Notes: generated by a model from the sequence alone, not told the origin. A DNA stretch of 64,000 nt from Sneathiellales bacterium (GCA_028277845.1 JANQFL010000108.1:62001-126000), one strand, 5' to 3'. Positions 1-10,254 are shown, numbered from the stretch's first letter. Made by a program: numbers and translations.

Positions 1-522
1 CCGATCCTGTTCATAACGGCGATTGCCATCAAACTCGATTCCCGCGGTCCCGTGTTCTATCGCCAGAACCGGGTGGGGTTGAACGGCGAATCGTTCGAAC
101 TGATGAAGTTCCGGTCCATGACCGTCGACGCGGAAAGGGACGGCCGTCCTCAGTGGGCCGCCATCAATGATCCCCGTGTCACGCGGATCGGGGGCTTTAT
201 CCGCACGACCCGAATCGACGAACTGCCGCAGATCTTCAACGTTCTGAAGGGCGATATGAGTTTCATCGGTCCGCGCCCCGAACGTCCGTTCTTCGTCGAG
301 GAGCTGGCCGCCAACATCCCCTATTACTCCGCCCGTCACGGCGTGAAGCCTGGGATCAGCGGGTGGGCGCAGCTGAACTATCCCTATGGCGCCTCCATTG
401 ATGACGCGCGGGAAAAGCTGCAATACGACCTTTATTACATTAAGAACTACAGCGTATTTCTGGACCTCACCGTCATGCTTCAAACGGCTCGCGTAATTCT
501 GTGGCCGCAGGGGGTCCGTTGA
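1..522 (+). CDS. Exopolysaccharide sugar transferase, C-terminal part (5' end outside window)
   Basis: The reading frame is open from base 1, so the gene starts upstream. It is the C-terminal catalytic half of a bacterial sugar transferase (WcaJ/EpsL superfamily), which moves a sugar-1-phosphate from a nucleotide sugar onto undecaprenyl phosphate to start polysaccharide repeat synthesis at the inner membrane. Family landmarks are visible: the KFRSM segment, the DELPQ motif, the GPRPERP motif and the GISGWAQ segment near the end. It lies 22 bases before prsK. In exosortase-A loci this position is taken by an EpsB-type transferase, so I infer that subtype. The missing N-terminus would carry the membrane helices. 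Confidence 0.93.
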   Translation, partial: PILFITAIAIKLDSRGPVFYRQNRVGLNGESFELMKFRSMTVDAERDGRPQWAAINDPRVTRIGGFIRTTRIDELPQIFNVLKGDMSFIGPRPERPFFVEELAANIPYYSARHGVKPGISGWAQLNYPYGASIDDAREKLQYDLYYIKNYSVFLDLTVMLQTARVILWPQGVR

Positions 523-544
523 TCCGGCCCCGGGGATCGGAACC

Positions 545-2620
545 ATGGCATTCGGACTAGTCAGCCATCTGGCGGCATTCGCCGCGTATATGTTGCTGGT
601 CGCTTTGCTGATCATCAGTTGGCGCAAAGGCGGGCTGGGTGCATGGCTGCTCATCGCGTGTGGATTGACGGCCCTCTGGGCCGCCACCGTGAGTCACGCC
701 GAATGGTCGTCCCAGTCGACGCTGTGGCCATGGTTGATGGAAGGCGTGCGCACGAGCGGCTGGCTGGTGTTCATGGCCAGTGTCCTCGCGGTGCATGCCG
801 GCAGCCAGTCTGACGCGAGTTCGCCGCGTCTGCTGTTGCCGATCATCGCCGCATTTTGCGTGGTCCTAGTCGGCACCGACATTGTCCGCGCAGTGGTCGG
901 GCAATCAGTTTTGACGGCCGGTTTCGCGCTTTTCGTCCGCCTGATCGGTGCCGTGATCGGGCTGGCGCTGGTGGAGAACCTGTACCGCAACACGCCGAAC
1001 GAACGGCGTTGGTCGGTCAAATATCTGTGCTTCGCCATCGGCGGCATGTTTGCATTCGATCTGTTCATTTACGCGGATGCGATGTTGTTCCGCCGTCTGG
1101 ACGCAAACCTGCTCGACGCACGCGGTGCCACCAGTGCGCTGTTGACGCCTTTGATTGCCATCTCGGCATCGCGGAACCCGCAATGGTCCCTGGATGTGTT
1201 CGTGTCGCGCCGTGTGGTGTTTCACTCGACGACGCTGATTGCGGCGGGTTTGTATTTACTGTTGATGGCCGCGGCCGGATTTTACCTGCGCGAGTTCGGC
1301 GGCGGTTGGGGTTCGGTCCTGCAGATCACCTTCCTGTTCGCCTCGGTCATCATGCTGGCGGTCATTCTGACGTCCGGCCGGGTCCGCTCCCACCTGGCTG
1401 TCCTGTTGAACAAGCACTTCTTCCAATACAAGTATGACTACCGCGTGGAGTGGCTGCGGTTCATCGAAACAATTTCCGCATATGACCGCGTGCGCAATCT
1501 GCACGCCCGCGCCATTCAGGCAGTGGCGGATGTTGTCGACAGTCCCGAAGGGGGCCTGTGGCTGGCAAGCGAAAATGGCGACTTCCGGCTGGAACGCGAA
1601 TGGAACCGCCGCATCGATCCGCTAATTGTCGAGCGGCAGGACGGTCCGCTCGCGTCGTTCTTCAAGTTGCGGCAATGGGTGTTGAACCTGGAAGACCTTG
1701 CGCGCGGCGAACGGCCGCCGGAAGGATTGGAATTGCCGCAATGGCTCGCCCGGTTGGATTGGGCGTGGTTGGTCCTGCCGCTGATGCACCGTGGCCGGTT
1801 GCTGGGATTCATCGTTTTGTCGCGACCCCGTGCCGCCCGGTCGTTGAATTGGGAAGACTACGATTTGTTGCGCATGCTGTCGCAACAGGTGGCCAGCTAT
1901 CTGCGCGAACAGGAATCGGAAAAGGCTTTGTTGTCGGCGCGCCAGTTCGAATCGTTCAACCGGCGTTTCGCCTTTGTCGTGCACGATATCAAGAACCTGG
2001 TCAGCCAGTTGTCGTTGCTGGCGACAAATGCCGACAAGCATGCCGACAATCCCGCCTTTCAGAAGGATATGGTCGACACCGTCCGGGATTCGGTCGAAAA
2101 GATGAACAGTTTGCTGTTGCGCCTGCACAAGGGCACGGACCCCGCGACGCTGGACTCGGTCGATCTGGTGGACCTGCTGAACGAAATGCAACAACGCTAT
2201 TCTCACGCCGAGCCGCGGCCAGTTTTGGATCTACACCAGAACCATGTATTGGTAACGGCTTCTAAAGACCAACTGTTTACAGTTTTGTCGCATCTGTTGG
2301 ACAATGCGATTGCTGCGGCGGACAAAACCGGATCCGTCATACTGCGATTGACCGCCGACGACGAAACGGCGGTCATCGACGTTGAGGACGATGGCGAAGG
2401 CATGGACGCCGGTTTCGTGCGTGACCAGCTGTTTCAGCCGTTTCGTTCTACCAAGTCGGGGGGGTATGGTATCGGTGCGTATGAAAGCCGCCAGATTATT
2501 GGCGAACTTGGCGGACGTCTGGATGTCATCAGCAAGCCGGGCGAAGGGACAACCATGCGGATAAACATCCCCTTGCAACGGTCTGCGGAACAGCAGCCAT
2601 CAGTGGCTAAAGTCGTATGA
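545..2620 (+). CDS. prsK: PEP-CTERM/XrtA system sensor histidine kinase PrsK
   Basis: This 691-residue kinase has a multi-pass N-terminal membrane region (about residues 1-290), then a GAF-like segment (about 320-455). The dimerisation box follows with motif FAFVVHDIKN, whose H480 is the expected phosphorylated residue. The HATPase core has the N box LDNAIAAA, the G1 box DDGEGMD and the G2 region GGYGIGAYES. The H-D-I-K-N box is typical of PrsK. The stop codon overlaps the start of prsR as ATGA, so translation is probably coupled. It is inferred to phosphorylate PrsR and so control exopolysaccharide and PEP-CTERM genes; the signal sensed is unknown. Confidence 0.95.
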   Translation: MAFGLVSHLAAFAAYMLLVALLIISWRKGGLGAWLLIACGLTALWAATVSHAEWSSQSTLWPWLMEGVRTSGWLVFMASVLAVHAGSQSDASSPRLLLPIIAAFCVVLVGTDIVRAVVGQSVLTAGFALFVRLIGAVIGLALVENLYRNTPNERRWSVKYLCFAIGGMFAFDLFIYADAMLFRRLDANLLDARGATSALLTPLIAISASRNPQWSLDVFVSRRVVFHSTTLIAAGLYLLLMAAAGFYLREFGGGWGSVLQITFLFASVIMLAVILTSGRVRSHLAVLLNKHFFQYKYDYRVEWLRFIETISAYDRVRNLHARAIQAVADVVDSPEGGLWLASENGDFRLEREWNRRIDPLIVERQDGPLASFFKLRQWVLNLEDLARGERPPEGLELPQWLARLDWAWLVLPLMHRGRLLGFIVLSRPRAARSLNWEDYDLLRMLSQQVASYLREQESEKALLSARQFESFNRRFAFVVHDIKNLVSQLSLLATNADKHADNPAFQKDMVDTVRDSVEKMNSLLLRLHKGTDPATLDSVDLVDLLNEMQQRYSHAEPRPVLDLHQNHVLVTASKDQLFTVLSHLLDNAIAAADKTGSVILRLTADDETAVIDVEDDGEGMDAGFVRDQLFQPFRSTKSGGYGIGAYESRQIIGELGGRLDVISKPGEGTTMRINIPLQRSAEQQPSVAKVV

Positions 2621-3969
2621 GTGATAAAAGAAAACTGATGATCGTCGAGGATGATGTTGGGCTTCAACGTCAGCTTCGGTGGAACTTTGAAGACTATGAT
2701 GTGCACATCGCGTCCAACCGCGAGGAAGCGGCGCAATGCCTGGATTCGGAGAATCCGCCTGTGGTCACGGTGGACCTCGGATTGCCGCCGGACGCCGATG
2801 GTGCAACGGAAGGCTTGGCCACGGTCGAGCATATTCTGTCTGAAAAACCCAACGCCAAGGTCATTGTCGTTACCGGCAACGAAGAGCGCGAACATGCGCT
2901 GAAGGCGATTTCCCTCGGGGCCTACGATTTCTATCAGAAGCCCATCAATGCCGACATTCTCGGGCTGATTATCCAACGGGCGTTTCACCTCTACGACATG
3001 GAAGAGGAAAACCGTCGCTTGGCGAAAAGCGATCGCGGATCGGCTTTGCAAGGCATCGTGACCGCAAGCTCCGAAATGTTGCGCGTGTGCCGCATGATCG
3101 AGAAAGTGGCGCCGTCGGAGGTCAGCGTCCTGCTGCTCGGCGAGAGCGGCACGGGCAAGGAAATCCTGGCCCGGTCGCTGCACGATCTAAGCCAGCGGGC
3201 CGATGGACCGTTTATCGCCATCAATTGCGCCGCCATTCCCGAAAATCTGCTGGAAAGCGAATTGTTCGGTCATGAAAAGGGGGCCTTCACCGGGGCCGTC
3301 AAGCAGACCCTGGGCAAGATCGAACTGGCCAACAACGGGACATTGTTTCTCGACGAAATCGGCGATCTGGCTTTGCCGCTGCAGGTGAAGCTGTTGCGGT
3401 TCTTGCAGCAACGGGTTGTCGAACGGGTCGGCGGCCGGACCGAGATTCCTGTCGATGTGCGGGTCGTCTGCGCAACCCACCAGGACCTCGAAGCGCAGAT
3501 TGCCGACGGCCGATTCCGCGAGGATCTGTTTTACCGCTTGACCGAGTTGGTGATTAAAATCCCGCCGCTTCGCGAACGGCACGGCGACGCCGTGTTGCTG
3601 GCGCGCCACTTTCTGACCAAGTTCAACGAAGAACAAAATCGCAAAGTCCAGAATATCAGCGATTCGGCGCTTCGTGCGCTGGACGCCCATCAATGGCCCG
3701 GCAATGTGCGTGAACTGGAGAACAGGATGAAGCGCGCGGTCGTCATGGCCGAAAACAACCGGATCGAAATCGAAGACCTCGATCTTGAGGTCGCCGAAGG
3801 GGACTGCGAGCCGTTGAATCTGAAAAAGGTCCGCGAGATAGCGGAAATGCGTGCGCTGCAAAGGGCATTGTCGCAGGCCAACGGCAATATTTCCCAGGCC
3901 GCCAAGTTGCTCGGTGTCAGCCGTCCCACCCTCTACGATCTGCTCAAGCAGCATGAAGTGAAGGTGTAG
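2617..3969 (+). CDS. prsR: PEP-CTERM box response regulator PrsR, sigma-54 activator
   Basis: This is a 450-residue NtrC-type regulator. The receiver domain (residues 1-125) has the acidic pair E11-D12 and the phosphorylation site D53 in TVDLGLPPD. The AAA+ domain (about 145-375) has Walker A GESGTGKE and the sigma-54 contact loop GAFTGA. The C-terminus carries a Fis-type helix-turn-helix ending in SRPTLYDLLKQ. It overlaps prsK by four bases. The intact GAFTGA loop means it should drive RpoN-dependent promoters. I searched the gene starts of the locus by eye for the GG-N10-GC signature and found no convincing RpoN site. Confidence 0.95.
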   Translation: MSDKRKLMIVEDDVGLQRQLRWNFEDYDVHIASNREEAAQCLDSENPPVVTVDLGLPPDADGATEGLATVEHILSEKPNAKVIVVTGNEEREHALKAISLGAYDFYQKPINADILGLIIQRAFHLYDMEEENRRLAKSDRGSALQGIVTASSEMLRVCRMIEKVAPSEVSVLLLGESGTGKEILARSLHDLSQRADGPFIAINCAAIPENLLESELFGHEKGAFTGAVKQTLGKIELANNGTLFLDEIGDLALPLQVKLLRFLQQRVVERVGGRTEIPVDVRVVCATHQDLEAQIADGRFREDLFYRLTELVIKIPPLRERHGDAVLLARHFLTKFNEEQNRKVQNISDSALRALDAHQWPGNVRELENRMKRAVVMAENNRIEIEDLDLEVAEGDCEPLNLKKVREIAEMRALQRALSQANGNISQAAKLLGVSRPTLYDLLKQHEVKV

Positions 3970-4013
3970 TTGCGCGAACGCGCCATGTGGTTCGAAATAT
4001 GAAAGGTCCGACA

Positions 4014-6812
4014 ATGTTGGCGAAAAATCTGCGTTTCGCGTTTCTTGCCACGACCCTGGCCGTTCTTCCTCTTGCTCCGGCGCCGGCCGCCAGCACGTCG
4101 GAAGAGGATCGTGTTCAGTCGCAAACCTATGTACAGGATGCGCGTGATTATCTGACGCGCGGCGACTACAAGTCCGCCGTCATCCAATTGAAAAACGCTC
4201 TGAAGAGCAACCCCGACAATGTGGAAGCACGTTTTCTGTTGGGCGGAATCTATCTGAAGACTGGCGATGGCGCGTCGGCCGAAAAGGAGTTCCGCTCGGC
4301 CCGCAGGCGCGGCATGGACGAATCCAACATTGCGGCGCCTCTGGCGCAGGCCTATCTCCTGCAGGGCAAATATCACGAAGTCATCGAGGAACTGCAGGGC
4401 AATGCCCTGGCGCAGGATCTGCCGCCGGATCACGCGGTTCTGGTCGGCCAGGCGCAATACGGGCTTCGCCAGTTCGAGGACGCCGAGGCGACCTTCACGG
4501 CCGTCCTGAATTCCCATCCCGAACACACGCCCACGCTGCTGGGCTTGGCGCGTTTGAAAATCAGTCAAAGGGACCGCGCGGCGGGTGAAACGCACGTCGA
4601 TGCTGCGCTTGCGCTGGATCCGCGCAATGTCAACGGATTGATTCTTAAGGGAGAATTGCGCCGCTTTGCCCGCGATTTCGAAGCGTCGGCACGTTTCTTC
4701 TCGAGCGCCCTCGAGGTGCAGCCCGGCAATGCCATGGCCAAACTTGGCCGGGCTGCCGTCTACATCGATTTGCGGCGCGATGATGACGCGCAAGCCGATA
4801 TCGACGAGGTGCTCAAGACCGCGCCGCGGCATCCGCTGGCCAGCCACCTTTCGGCGGTCATGTTGGTGCGGCAACGGGAATATCAAAAGGCGCACGACCG
4901 GCTGACGGAAGCCGGGTCCGCCCTGCGCGATTTCATTCCCAGCGTGTTTCTGCTCGGTACCATCAATTACGCGCAGAATCAGTTGGAACAGGCGGAGGCC
5001 AATCTCAGCCGCGTCGTCACGGTGAGTCCGGACAACGTTCTGGCCCGGCAGTTGCTGGGTGCCACGCTGTTGCGCAAGAACGACACCGGGGAAGCCGTAC
5101 GCGTCCTCGAACCGGTTCGTGAACTGGCTCCGGACAACGCACGCGTATTGTCGCTGCTGGCCACCGCCTATCTGCGCAACAAGCAATATGCCGAAGGGAC
5201 CGAACTGTTCGAGAGGGTCGCCGAGCTTGCGCCCGACCAGGCCGGCATCCGGACGCAGTTGGCGATCGGTCGCTTGTCCCGTGGTCTGCCGGAACAAGCG
5301 GTTCGGGATCTTGAAACCGCAATCGATCTCGATCCGGACTCGCGGCAGGCGGCCATATTGCTGGTCCTTGTGCACCTGAAGAACGGTGCCTTCGACGACG
5401 CCCTGACGGCCGCGCGGACGCTCTCCGAGCAGATGCCGGACAATCCCCTTCCGTTCAATCTGGTCGGTGCCGCATTGCAGGGCAAAGGAGATCTGCCGGG
5501 TGCCAGGGCACAGTTCGAAAAGGCCCTGACGATCAAAGCGGACTATTTCCCGGCCCACCGGAACCTGGCGTCGCTGGAGATCAAGGCGGGCAACGTGGCG
5601 GCGGCCGTCCGGCGCTACGAGGCATTGCTGGAGGCGGATCCGAAAAACATACGGGCCCATATTGCCTTGTCGGATTTGTCCATCCGCAGCCGGAAGCTGG
5701 ATGAAGCGATTTCCTGGCTGGAAAAGGCGCGGGTGGCGGCGCCGAATTCTCCGGCGATCGGGCTGCGGCTCGTCAGCCTGTACGTGCGCCGCGGCGAAGC
5801 GGAAAAGTCGCTCACGCTGGCCCGGGAATTGGAGCGGGCGACGCCCGAGGATCCCCGCGCACTGGAAGCCTTGGGCCGGGCGCAATCCGCCAGCCAGGAC
5901 CTGGCGGGCGCCGTCACCACCTTCCGGCGCCTCGTCGACAAACTGCCCGACCGGCCCGAACCCCTGCTCATGCTGGCAAGGGCCCAGGCGGCATCACAGA
6001 ACTTGGGCGGCGCGCGCCGCAGCCTGCTGCGGGCCATCGATCTGCGCACCGACTACATCCCGGCGAAAATCGAACTGGTGAAGGTATCGGCGCTCGACGG
6101 ACGGATCGACGAAGCGCTGACGCTGGCCGACGAAATTACCGCGGCGCAACCGAACACCGCGCTGGGCAACATGTTGAAGGGGGATGTCCTGGTCAACGCC
6201 AACCGGCACCAGGAAGCCGCCGACGCCTACGTCGCGGCGCAAGCCAAACAGCCAAGTGCCGCGCTGGCCGTGCGGCTGTTCAACGCCCGCATGAAGACCG
6301 GCGCCAAGGACCGGGCGGTCGGCGCGTTGTCGGAGTGGCTGGAACAATCGCCCGACGATCAGGCCACGCGGCATGTTCTGGCCGGTGCCTATCTCGGCAT
6401 GAAGCGCTACGACGACGCCATCGGCCAGTACATGATCCTGAGCGACGGCAGCGGGAAGAATCCGGTCATCTTGAACAACCTGGCCTGGCTGTATCAGCAA
6501 AAAGGCGACCCCAAGGCGTTGGAATACGCCGAACAGGCCTACCAGATGGCGCCGAAGTCGGCGGCCATCGTGGACACGTTGGGTTGGATACTGGTCGACA
6601 ACGGGCAGTACGCACGGGCTTTGGAGCTGCTGCGCCAGGCCACCATCCTGGCGCCGCAGGAATCGGAGATCCGCTATCATCTGGCGGTGGCGCTGCACAA
6701 GTCCGGACGAAACGACGATGCCCGCCAGGAGCTGGAAGAGATCCTGCGCCTCGGCAAGGACTTCGGCAGCGCCGCGGCGGCGAGGGATCTGCTGCGCCAA
6801 CTGTCCAAATAA
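4014..6812 (+). CDS. prsT: PEP-CTERM/XrtA system TPR lipoprotein-like protein PrsT
   Basis: This secreted TPR protein of about 932 residues is built almost entirely of tandem 34-residue helix pairs. The start chosen is ATG 4014, because GAAAGG (4001-4006) lies seven bases upstream and translation then opens directly with a signal peptide, MLAKNLRFAFLATTLAVLPL. Upstream in-frame alternatives are GTG 3987 and ATG 3999. There is no Cys at the predicted cleavage site (PAPAAS), so it looks periplasmic rather than lipid-anchored. It follows prsR by about 44 bases and completes the prsK-prsR-prsT set of exosortase-A loci. It is inferred to be a periplasmic scaffold for export or secretion. Confidence 0.92.
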   Translation: MLAKNLRFAFLATTLAVLPLAPAPAASTSEEDRVQSQTYVQDARDYLTRGDYKSAVIQLKNALKSNPDNVEARFLLGGIYLKTGDGASAEKEFRSARRRGMDESNIAAPLAQAYLLQGKYHEVIEELQGNALAQDLPPDHAVLVGQAQYGLRQFEDAEATFTAVLNSHPEHTPTLLGLARLKISQRDRAAGETHVDAALALDPRNVNGLILKGELRRFARDFEASARFFSSALEVQPGNAMAKLGRAAVYIDLRRDDDAQADIDEVLKTAPRHPLASHLSAVMLVRQREYQKAHDRLTEAGSALRDFIPSVFLLGTINYAQNQLEQAEANLSRVVTVSPDNVLARQLLGATLLRKNDTGEAVRVLEPVRELAPDNARVLSLLATAYLRNKQYAEGTELFERVAELAPDQAGIRTQLAIGRLSRGLPEQAVRDLETAIDLDPDSRQAAILLVLVHLKNGAFDDALTAARTLSEQMPDNPLPFNLVGAALQGKGDLPGARAQFEKALTIKADYFPAHRNLASLEIKAGNVAAAVRRYEALLEADPKNIRAHIALSDLSIRSRKLDEAISWLEKARVAAPNSPAIGLRLVSLYVRRGEAEKSLTLARELERATPEDPRALEALGRAQSASQDLAGAVTTFRRLVDKLPDRPEPLLMLARAQAASQNLGGARRSLLRAIDLRTDYIPAKIELVKVSALDGRIDEALTLADEITAAQPNTALGNMLKGDVLVNANRHQEAADAYVAAQAKQPSAALAVRLFNARMKTGAKDRAVGALSEWLEQSPDDQATRHVLAGAYLGMKRYDDAIGQYMILSDGSGKNPVILNNLAWLYQQKGDPKALEYAEQAYQMAPKSAAIVDTLGWILVDNGQYARALELLRQATILAPQESEIRYHLAVALHKSGRNDDARQELEEILRLGKDFGSAAAARDLLRQLSK

Positions 6813-6843
6813 CCGGCAGGGGTCGCGCGGGCTGCACCGCGGG

Positions 6844-8577
6844 CTAGCCGCCGCCGGTTCGGAACTGGGCGAACAGGTACTCCAGCGTACAGAGGCGGTT
6901 GTACTGTTCCCGGCTCATGATCTTGTCCGTATGGAAAAACGCCGACATGTGCGGAAACGACAGATCCAGCACCCGCCCGACAAACCGGTCCGACAGAACG
7001 CCGCTCCTGTCCTTTTGCATGCGGCGATGCTGAATCCGGAAACTGTATTTACGTAGAAACGGCGGCCGCATCCGCACCGTCCAGCTCGCGATCCTGTGCC
7101 CGAGCGGCGGTGCCTGGTTCAAGGCGTTGCCGGTATCCGTCGGATATTCGGCCAGCCGTGTGTCGATATCGGCGATCAGTTCCGCTTCGAATGCGCCGTC
7201 GTTCTTATGGGCGATGGCGATCGGGGCCGCCGCGCGGACGGTGTCCACCGTGACCAAAGGCGTCATGGCGGCGCCGATCCGGTTGTTGACGCTGTTGTTG
7301 CGGCCCATCCAGTACCGGCACCGGAACAGCGGATAAACCAACTCGATATGCCTGCGCGACAGGGGTTCGGCCGGCGCACCCAGCACCGTCCGAATTTTGT
7401 CGGCGAGCCGCTCGAGATACGTGTCTTCCCGAAACGCCTCTGTCGCCGTTCCGGGGTCATAGCGATTGTAAAAGGCGTGCACCAACTGCCGCGTCGTGAA
7501 CGGGCGGTCCGGAAGGTAGAAGAAATTACGAAAGATTTCCCCGCCGCCGCCGTTGAGCATCAAGGCGCCGCCGGCGCTGCGGTCGAAGCGCGTTTCTCTG
7601 TCTGCGCCGGACTCGAAGATACCGTCGGCCGGAAGGCCGTCGAACGTCAGGTGGTTTTGCCGCACCACGGCGGCGAAGTCTTCGGCCGACGGCGAAGCGA
7701 ACGTGCTTTTGTCGATGACGTTCAAGGCCAGACCTTCGCCGGCCGCGATGGTCTTGGCTGCGGAAACGTCGGGGTCGCTTGCGCTGCCGTAGACGTGTAG
7801 CCGCGGATCAATGCCTTGTTCCCGCAACAGGGCGAAAACCAAACGCGAATCGTATCCGCCGGACAGCGCGGTATCCACGGCATTGCCGTAACACGACTTA
7901 ATGGCGGCGAACACGTCGCGTAATGCCGCGAGACAGTTCTGCTTCGACTGCACCCGGTCGATCGGATCGTCGTCATCTGCAACGGCATGGCGTACGGGGA
8001 TCACACGCACCCCGTCTTCGATCCGAACCAGGCTGTCGCCGTCCAGCATGGAAATCTCGTCGACGACGGTCGCGTCGCCGTAAAACGCACCCTGAAAAAC
8101 GAACTCGTATATCTGTTGCGCCGCCGGTGTCGCCTGCGGCGTGGCCGCCAGAACCGCGAGGAACGAACTGGAGATGACCGAGCCATCCTGGCTGAGATAG
8201 ACGCGGTACGTGCCGACCCTGTCGGTAAACAGGGTCAGGCGGTCGTGTTTGTTGATCACGGCGCAAAAACTGCCATGCAATCGCGGCCAGTCCGGTTCGC
8301 CGTCCGTCAGGTCGTCATGCAGGCTTTGCAGCGCGGACGCGCCGGTTGCGCCACGGTAGATCAGCGTTCCCGAACAGAATGAGCGGGCGGTATCGGTTTC
8401 TCCGGCGACCGTTGCGGGCTGGCCGTCCAGCGTGCCGTATACCGCGCCCGCCGTGTTGCGATGCTCGATGTGGACAGGGGATACGAAGCCCTGTTGGCTC
8501 AAGCTTCCGTGCACGAGTCCGGCAAGTCGCGTGCGTTCCGCGGGGTCGTCACACGTGACCAGAAAAAAAGCACCCAT
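6844..8577 (-). CDS. Asparagine synthase-like protein, glutaminase nucleophile absent
   Basis: This 577-residue protein has the two-domain layout of asparagine synthase B. The synthetase half has an intact PP-loop, SGGYDSR (residues 239-245), which binds and pyrophosphorylates ATP. The N-terminal half keeps the fold pattern (LHGSFCAVINK, LFTDRVGTYRVY), but the protein begins MGAFF rather than Met-Cys, so the glutamine-hydrolysing Cys is missing. It would therefore need free ammonia or perform a different adenylating reaction. It converges with prsT and is divergent from the beta-helix gene. By location it may modify a sugar or peptide substrate of the exopolysaccharide pathway (inference). 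Confidence 0.85.
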   Translation of the reverse strand: MGAFFLVTCDDPAERTRLAGLVHGSLSQQGFVSPVHIEHRNTAGAVYGTLDGQPATVAGETDTARSFCSGTLIYRGATGASALQSLHDDLTDGEPDWPRLHGSFCAVINKHDRLTLFTDRVGTYRVYLSQDGSVISSSFLAVLAATPQATPAAQQIYEFVFQGAFYGDATVVDEISMLDGDSLVRIEDGVRVIPVRHAVADDDDPIDRVQSKQNCLAALRDVFAAIKSCYGNAVDTALSGGYDSRLVFALLREQGIDPRLHVYGSASDPDVSAAKTIAAGEGLALNVIDKSTFASPSAEDFAAVVRQNHLTFDGLPADGIFESGADRETRFDRSAGGALMLNGGGGEIFRNFFYLPDRPFTTRQLVHAFYNRYDPGTATEAFREDTYLERLADKIRTVLGAPAEPLSRRHIELVYPLFRCRYWMGRNNSVNNRIGAAMTPLVTVDTVRAAAPIAIAHKNDGAFEAELIADIDTRLAEYPTDTGNALNQAPPLGHRIASWTVRMRPPFLRKYSFRIQHRRMQKDRSGVLSDRFVGRVLDLSFPHMSAFFHTDKIMSREQYNRLCTLEYLFAQFRTGGG

Positions 8578-8723
8578 ACACTCTAGATCCAGTGGGTCCG
8601 CCGGGCCATTTACCGTGCATACGGTTCACCAATATCATTGGCCCGGCCGGCATGTTATTGATCTCACCAGAGGTGGATAATAGGGTCTCGCCGGGTTTGG
8701 GCCACTAGAAAAGAGCAGCAATC

Positions 8724-10238
8724 ATGAAAACCGGGCTGTATGCCACCGCAAGGAATTCCAAGGCCTGGCGCGTCGCCGCGGCTGTCTTTCTGATGCTTCT
8801 GGTCGGCACGGGAACGGTGCTGGCGGACATGACCATCATTCTGAAGGATGGGCGCAAGTTCGTTCTGCCCGTCAAGCCGGGCGAAATCGAATCCATCGAA
8901 TTCGATGCTGCCGGCAAATCCGGTTCCGCGGCACAGCCGAAGGGCAACGGCAACAGCACGTCGCTGGCGGAACGGGCGGCCCGCAAGGAAGGCCGCGTGA
9001 CCGGCAAGGTTCAGGGTTCGATCCGCGCCCCGGCGGGAACGCCCGCGCAGCGGCTGGCGGGCGGCCGGGTGCTGCGTGTCGGGCCCGGGCGGACGTTCAC
9101 TATACCGAGCCAGGCGGCCAAGGCCGTACGCGACAACGATGTGGTGGAAATCGACGCCGGGACCTACCGTGCCGACGTGGCGGTGTGGCGGGCCAACAAC
9201 CTCGTTCTCAAGGCGGTCGGTGGCCGCGTGCATCTGGATGCCGCCGGCCGTTCGGCGGAGGGCAAGGCGACGTGGGTGATCAAGGGGCGCAACACGACCG
9301 TCGACGGGGTCGAGTTTTCCGGATCGCGTGTACGCGATCTCAACGGTGCCGGGATTCGCTTGGAAGGCTCGGGCTTGACGGTGCGGAACAGTTATTTTCA
9401 CGACAACGAAATGGGCCTTCTGACCGGCAGCAACGCCGAGAGCGACATCGTCATCGAGTATTCCGAGTTTGCCCGCAATACGGTCGACTATCACAAGACC
9501 GGCCGCCTCGGCCACAACATCTATATCGGTAACGTCCGGTCCTTCACGCTGCGCCACAGCTACATTCACGACGCGACGATCGGTCACAATGTGAAAAGCC
9601 GGGCCCAAACCAACAAGATCCTCTACAACCGCATCATGGACGGCCCGACCGGCGGCTCGAGCTACCTGGTGGATCTGTCAAACGGCGGCCGGTCGTATCT
9701 GGTGGGCAATGTGTTTCATCAAAGCCCGAAGAACGACAATGCCAGCCTGATCAATTTCTCGGCGGAGGGGGCGACCAATGTCGATCAGCGCCTGTTCATC
9801 ATCAACAACACCTTCGTCAACGATGACGTGAAGGGCACGTTCGTGCAAAACCGCGGACCCGAGTCGGCGACGATCAAAAACAATATTCTCGTCGGTCCCG
9901 GCATGGTGGTGACCGGCGCGGCGGAAATCTCCAACAATCTGTTGGCCCGCAGTAATGCAGGCGGGGACGTGGAAGCCCATCTGTACGGCGACGATGTCGC
10001 CAAGGCGTACGGCAAGGCCAGCGGCAACCGCTTGGTCCGGGACGCCGGGCTGGTCGACCGGCAGGGCTTCGATTACAGGCTCAAGAAATCATCGCCGGCC
10101 ATCAACACGGCGGGCACGCCGGGCATCATCGACGGTTTCGCACTGACGCCGACCCATGTGTATGTATCGCCGGGCAAGACGGCCGAACGCAAGACCGTCG
10201 GGTCGTTGGATATCGGCGCTTACGAATTCGGCGGCTGA
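8724..10238 (+). CDS. Secreted right-handed parallel beta-helix protein
   Basis: The 504-residue product begins with a signal peptide (about residues 1-34, hydrophobic stretch VAAAVFLMLLVGTG, cleavage near VLA). A low-complexity linker follows, then from about residue 115 a right-handed beta-helix with repeated coils. The coils are rich in N-containing turns such as TVRNSYFHDNEMGL, TLRHSYIHDATIGH and FIINNTFVNDDV. This fold is used by polysaccharide lyases and epimerases, but I cannot see a defined catalytic signature. No PEP-CTERM sorting tail is present (it ends YEFGG). It sits in the exopolysaccharide locus, so a role in matrix trimming or binding is plausible. Confidence 0.85.
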   Translation: MKTGLYATARNSKAWRVAAAVFLMLLVGTGTVLADMTIILKDGRKFVLPVKPGEIESIEFDAAGKSGSAAQPKGNGNSTSLAERAARKEGRVTGKVQGSIRAPAGTPAQRLAGGRVLRVGPGRTFTIPSQAAKAVRDNDVVEIDAGTYRADVAVWRANNLVLKAVGGRVHLDAAGRSAEGKATWVIKGRNTTVDGVEFSGSRVRDLNGAGIRLEGSGLTVRNSYFHDNEMGLLTGSNAESDIVIEYSEFARNTVDYHKTGRLGHNIYIGNVRSFTLRHSYIHDATIGHNVKSRAQTNKILYNRIMDGPTGGSSYLVDLSNGGRSYLVGNVFHQSPKNDNASLINFSAEGATNVDQRLFIINNTFVNDDVKGTFVQNRGPESATIKNNILVGPGMVVTGAAEISNNLLARSNAGGDVEAHLYGDDVAKAYGKASGNRLVRDAGLVDRQGFDYRLKKSSPAINTAGTPGIIDGFALTPTHVYVSPGKTAERKTVGSLDIGAYEFGG

Positions 10239-10254
10239 GGAGCGCGGACGGGAC

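Noticed and set aside
3933-5885. A 650-residue open frame antisense to prsT
   Set aside because: Arg/Gln-rich composition without motifs, opposite a clear TPR protein with a signal peptide.
8600-8700. Possible sigma-54 (GG-N10-GC) promoter for the asparagine-synthase-like gene
   Set aside because: On the minus strand a GG and a GC have the right spacing, but the TTGC part of the -12 element does not match; too weak to call.
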